Assembly (NCBI GenBank): GCA_022565745.1
Contig: JAIUMB010000125.1
Span: forward strand, 1 to 6,488
Origin: Cryomorphaceae bacterium
GTDB lineage: Bacteria > Bacteroidota > Bacteroidia > Flavobacteriales > Schleiferiaceae
Length of the DNA stretch: 6,488 bases
Direction: 5' to 3'
How positions within the stretch are numbered: position 1 is the first letter of the stretch; each line of letters begins with the position of its first letter. Positions 5,518 to 6,488 of this stretch are shown piece after piece. Made by a program: the position numbers and the translations under genes. The notes beneath the pieces are model-generated. The model was not told the DNA's origin. It searched no databases and saw only the letters and a list, made by a program, of their open reading frames with translations.

Positions 5518-6488
5518 ATGAGAATTAACCCCAAGCCAAATACACCAGGGCTCCACAAGAGCATGTTGATCATTGTCTGTACAGTGTTGATGTTATCAAT
5601 GCAGATCAATGCTCAGTTGCAACCCCCACAGTTTTCTCACTTGTCTGGTTTCTATGACTCGTCTTTTGCACTCACCATTACCCACCCTGATAGCTCCGTA
5701 GAGATTATCTACACCCTTAATGGCGCACAACCCAGCAGAGCCCACCTCAACGGTAAAACCTTCCGATACAAAAACAGCTATCCCGAATTGCCCGGTCAAT
5801 TGCCCGATACCATCCCTATGTTGTCGAGGACTTACCACTCGTTTCATTATCAAGCACCAGTATTGATATACGACCGAAGCATTGACTCCAACGATATTTC
5901 CCAAATTTCTACCACTTTTCATCACCAACATGAACCACCACAGTTTCTCATTCCCAAAGCATTTGTGGTAAAAGCGAGGGCTTATTTAGGAAACGACAGC
6001 AGTGAGGTTGTTACCCGCACCTACTTTGTGAATGCCAACAACAGTCACCAATACACCATACCGGTGATATCTATGAGTGTCAATGAGGAAGATTTCTTTG
6101 ACTACGATACCGGTATCTATGTGGCAGGACAAGATTTTGATCAGTGGCGCTTGGAGTACCCGCAAAGACAAACAGCGGGTCACAATAGAGCCAATTGGAG
6201 AAGACGTGGAAGGGACTACGAAAAACCGGCCTATTTTCAGTATTTTAAAGATGGATATGAAGTGCTTTCGCAAAATATAGGCGTGCGTATTCACGGGGGA
6301 TGGTCGCGATCGTATGTGCAAAAAACACTTCGGCTATATGCGCGAAATGCTTACGATGCTCAAAATTCATTTGACCACAATTTTTTTGGTGAACCCGATA
6401 GTTACAAGCGCTTGCTGTTGAGGAATTCCGGTCAGGACTTTCGGCGAACCATGTTTCGCGACGCATTCATTCAAGAACTGGTTTCCCA
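5518..6488 (+). CDS. Secreted CotH-family protein, N-terminal part (3' end outside window)
   Basis: The frame is open for 323 codons and runs off the window, with no frameshift or stop. A signal peptide is clear: a basic n-region (Arg2 to Lys14), a hydrophobic core (about 16-28) and a likely signal peptidase I site after INA (residue 32), giving QLQPP at the mature N-terminus. No lipobox Cys follows, so it is not an evident lipoprotein. Residues about 34-172 resemble the chitobiase/beta-hexosaminidase C-terminal-like domain (IIYTLNGAQPS at 63-73, VLIYDRSIDSNDISQI at 115-130, FVVKARAYLG at 149-158). The CotH domain begins near 180 with IPVISMSVNEEDFFDYDTGIYV, then QNIGVRIHGGWSR (252-264), QKTLRLYAR (268-276) and KRLLLRNSGQDFRRTMFRDA (297-316). 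B. subtilis CotH is a spore-coat protein kinase; bacterial secreted homologues outside spore formers are mostly uncharacterised, so the role is unknown. An in-frame ATG at 5485 is possible but makes a poorer signal peptide. Any C-terminal secretion domain would be outside the window. Confidence 0.87.
   Translation, partial: MRINPKPNTPGLHKSMLIIVCTVLMLSMQINAQLQPPQFSHLSGFYDSSFALTITHPDSSVEIIYTLNGAQPSRAHLNGKTFRYKNSYPELPGQLPDTIPMLSRTYHSFHYQAPVLIYDRSIDSNDISQISTTFHHQHEPPQFLIPKAFVVKARAYLGNDSSEVVTRTYFVNANNSHQYTIPVISMSVNEEDFFDYDTGIYVAGQDFDQWRLEYPQRQTAGHNRANWRRRGRDYEKPAYFQYFKDGYEVLSQNIGVRIHGGWSRSYVQKTLRLYARNAYDAQNSFDHNFFGEPDSYKRLLLRNSGQDFRRTMFRDAFIQELVS

Noticed and set aside
5596..6466. Minus-strand open frames at 5596-5931, 5986-6321 and 6245-6466
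   Set aside because: They are shadows of the uninterrupted CotH-family frame, which has a signal peptide and recognisable domain motifs. None of the shadows shows a domain.
1..6488. Mobile element, phage, CRISPR, toxin-antitoxin or defence system
   Set aside because: No transposase, integrase, direct-repeat array, tRNA-associated scar or defence-gene signature was visible on either strand. All substantial frames are assigned to ordinary families.

Overview
The window looks like a chromosomal segment from a member of the Bacteroidota, probably a flavobacterium-like lineage. Three things point there. The end of rpoC is followed directly by a small DUF3467 gene, a pairing I know from this phylum. 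Promoter-like boxes of the form TAnnTTTG occur where promoters are expected. None of the five visible start codons has a clear Shine-Dalgarno sequence; the leaders are A/T-rich instead. The lineage below phylum is inference.

Layout. (1) Bases 1-2189 encode the C-terminal half of the RNA polymerase beta' subunit (rpoC); its 5' end lies outside the window. (2) A 108-residue DUF3467 protein starts on the last base of the rpoC stop codon and is followed by a strong intrinsic terminator (2560-2600), which closes that operon. (3) A complete family I inorganic pyrophosphatase (ppa) lies at 2625-3158. (4) A compact hairpin at 3181-3216 separates ppa from a convergent minus-strand gene and can end transcription from both sides. 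(5) The minus-strand gene (4447 down to 3215) is a polytopic membrane protein of the O-antigen ligase/polymerase (Wzy_C) family. (6) Diverging from it is a 10-helix EamA-family (DMT) transporter, 4511-5410. Their shared 63-bp intergenic region holds two interleaved promoter-like elements. (7) From 5518 to the window end there is an open, 3'-truncated gene for a secreted CotH-family protein: a signal peptide, a chitobiase-C-terminal-like beta domain, then the start of the CotH kinase-like domain.

The genes do not form one pathway. The first block is core transcription, ppa is central housekeeping, and the last three are envelope or secreted functions, each apparently in its own transcription unit. 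Coding density is high and no gene-free stretch exceeds about 110 bases. I saw no tRNA, rRNA, insertion sequence, CRISPR array, phage gene or integration scar. I do not find a convincing novel system here. The points most worth a second look are the interleaved divergent promoters, the translational coupling of DUF3467 to rpoC, and the truncated CotH-family protein.
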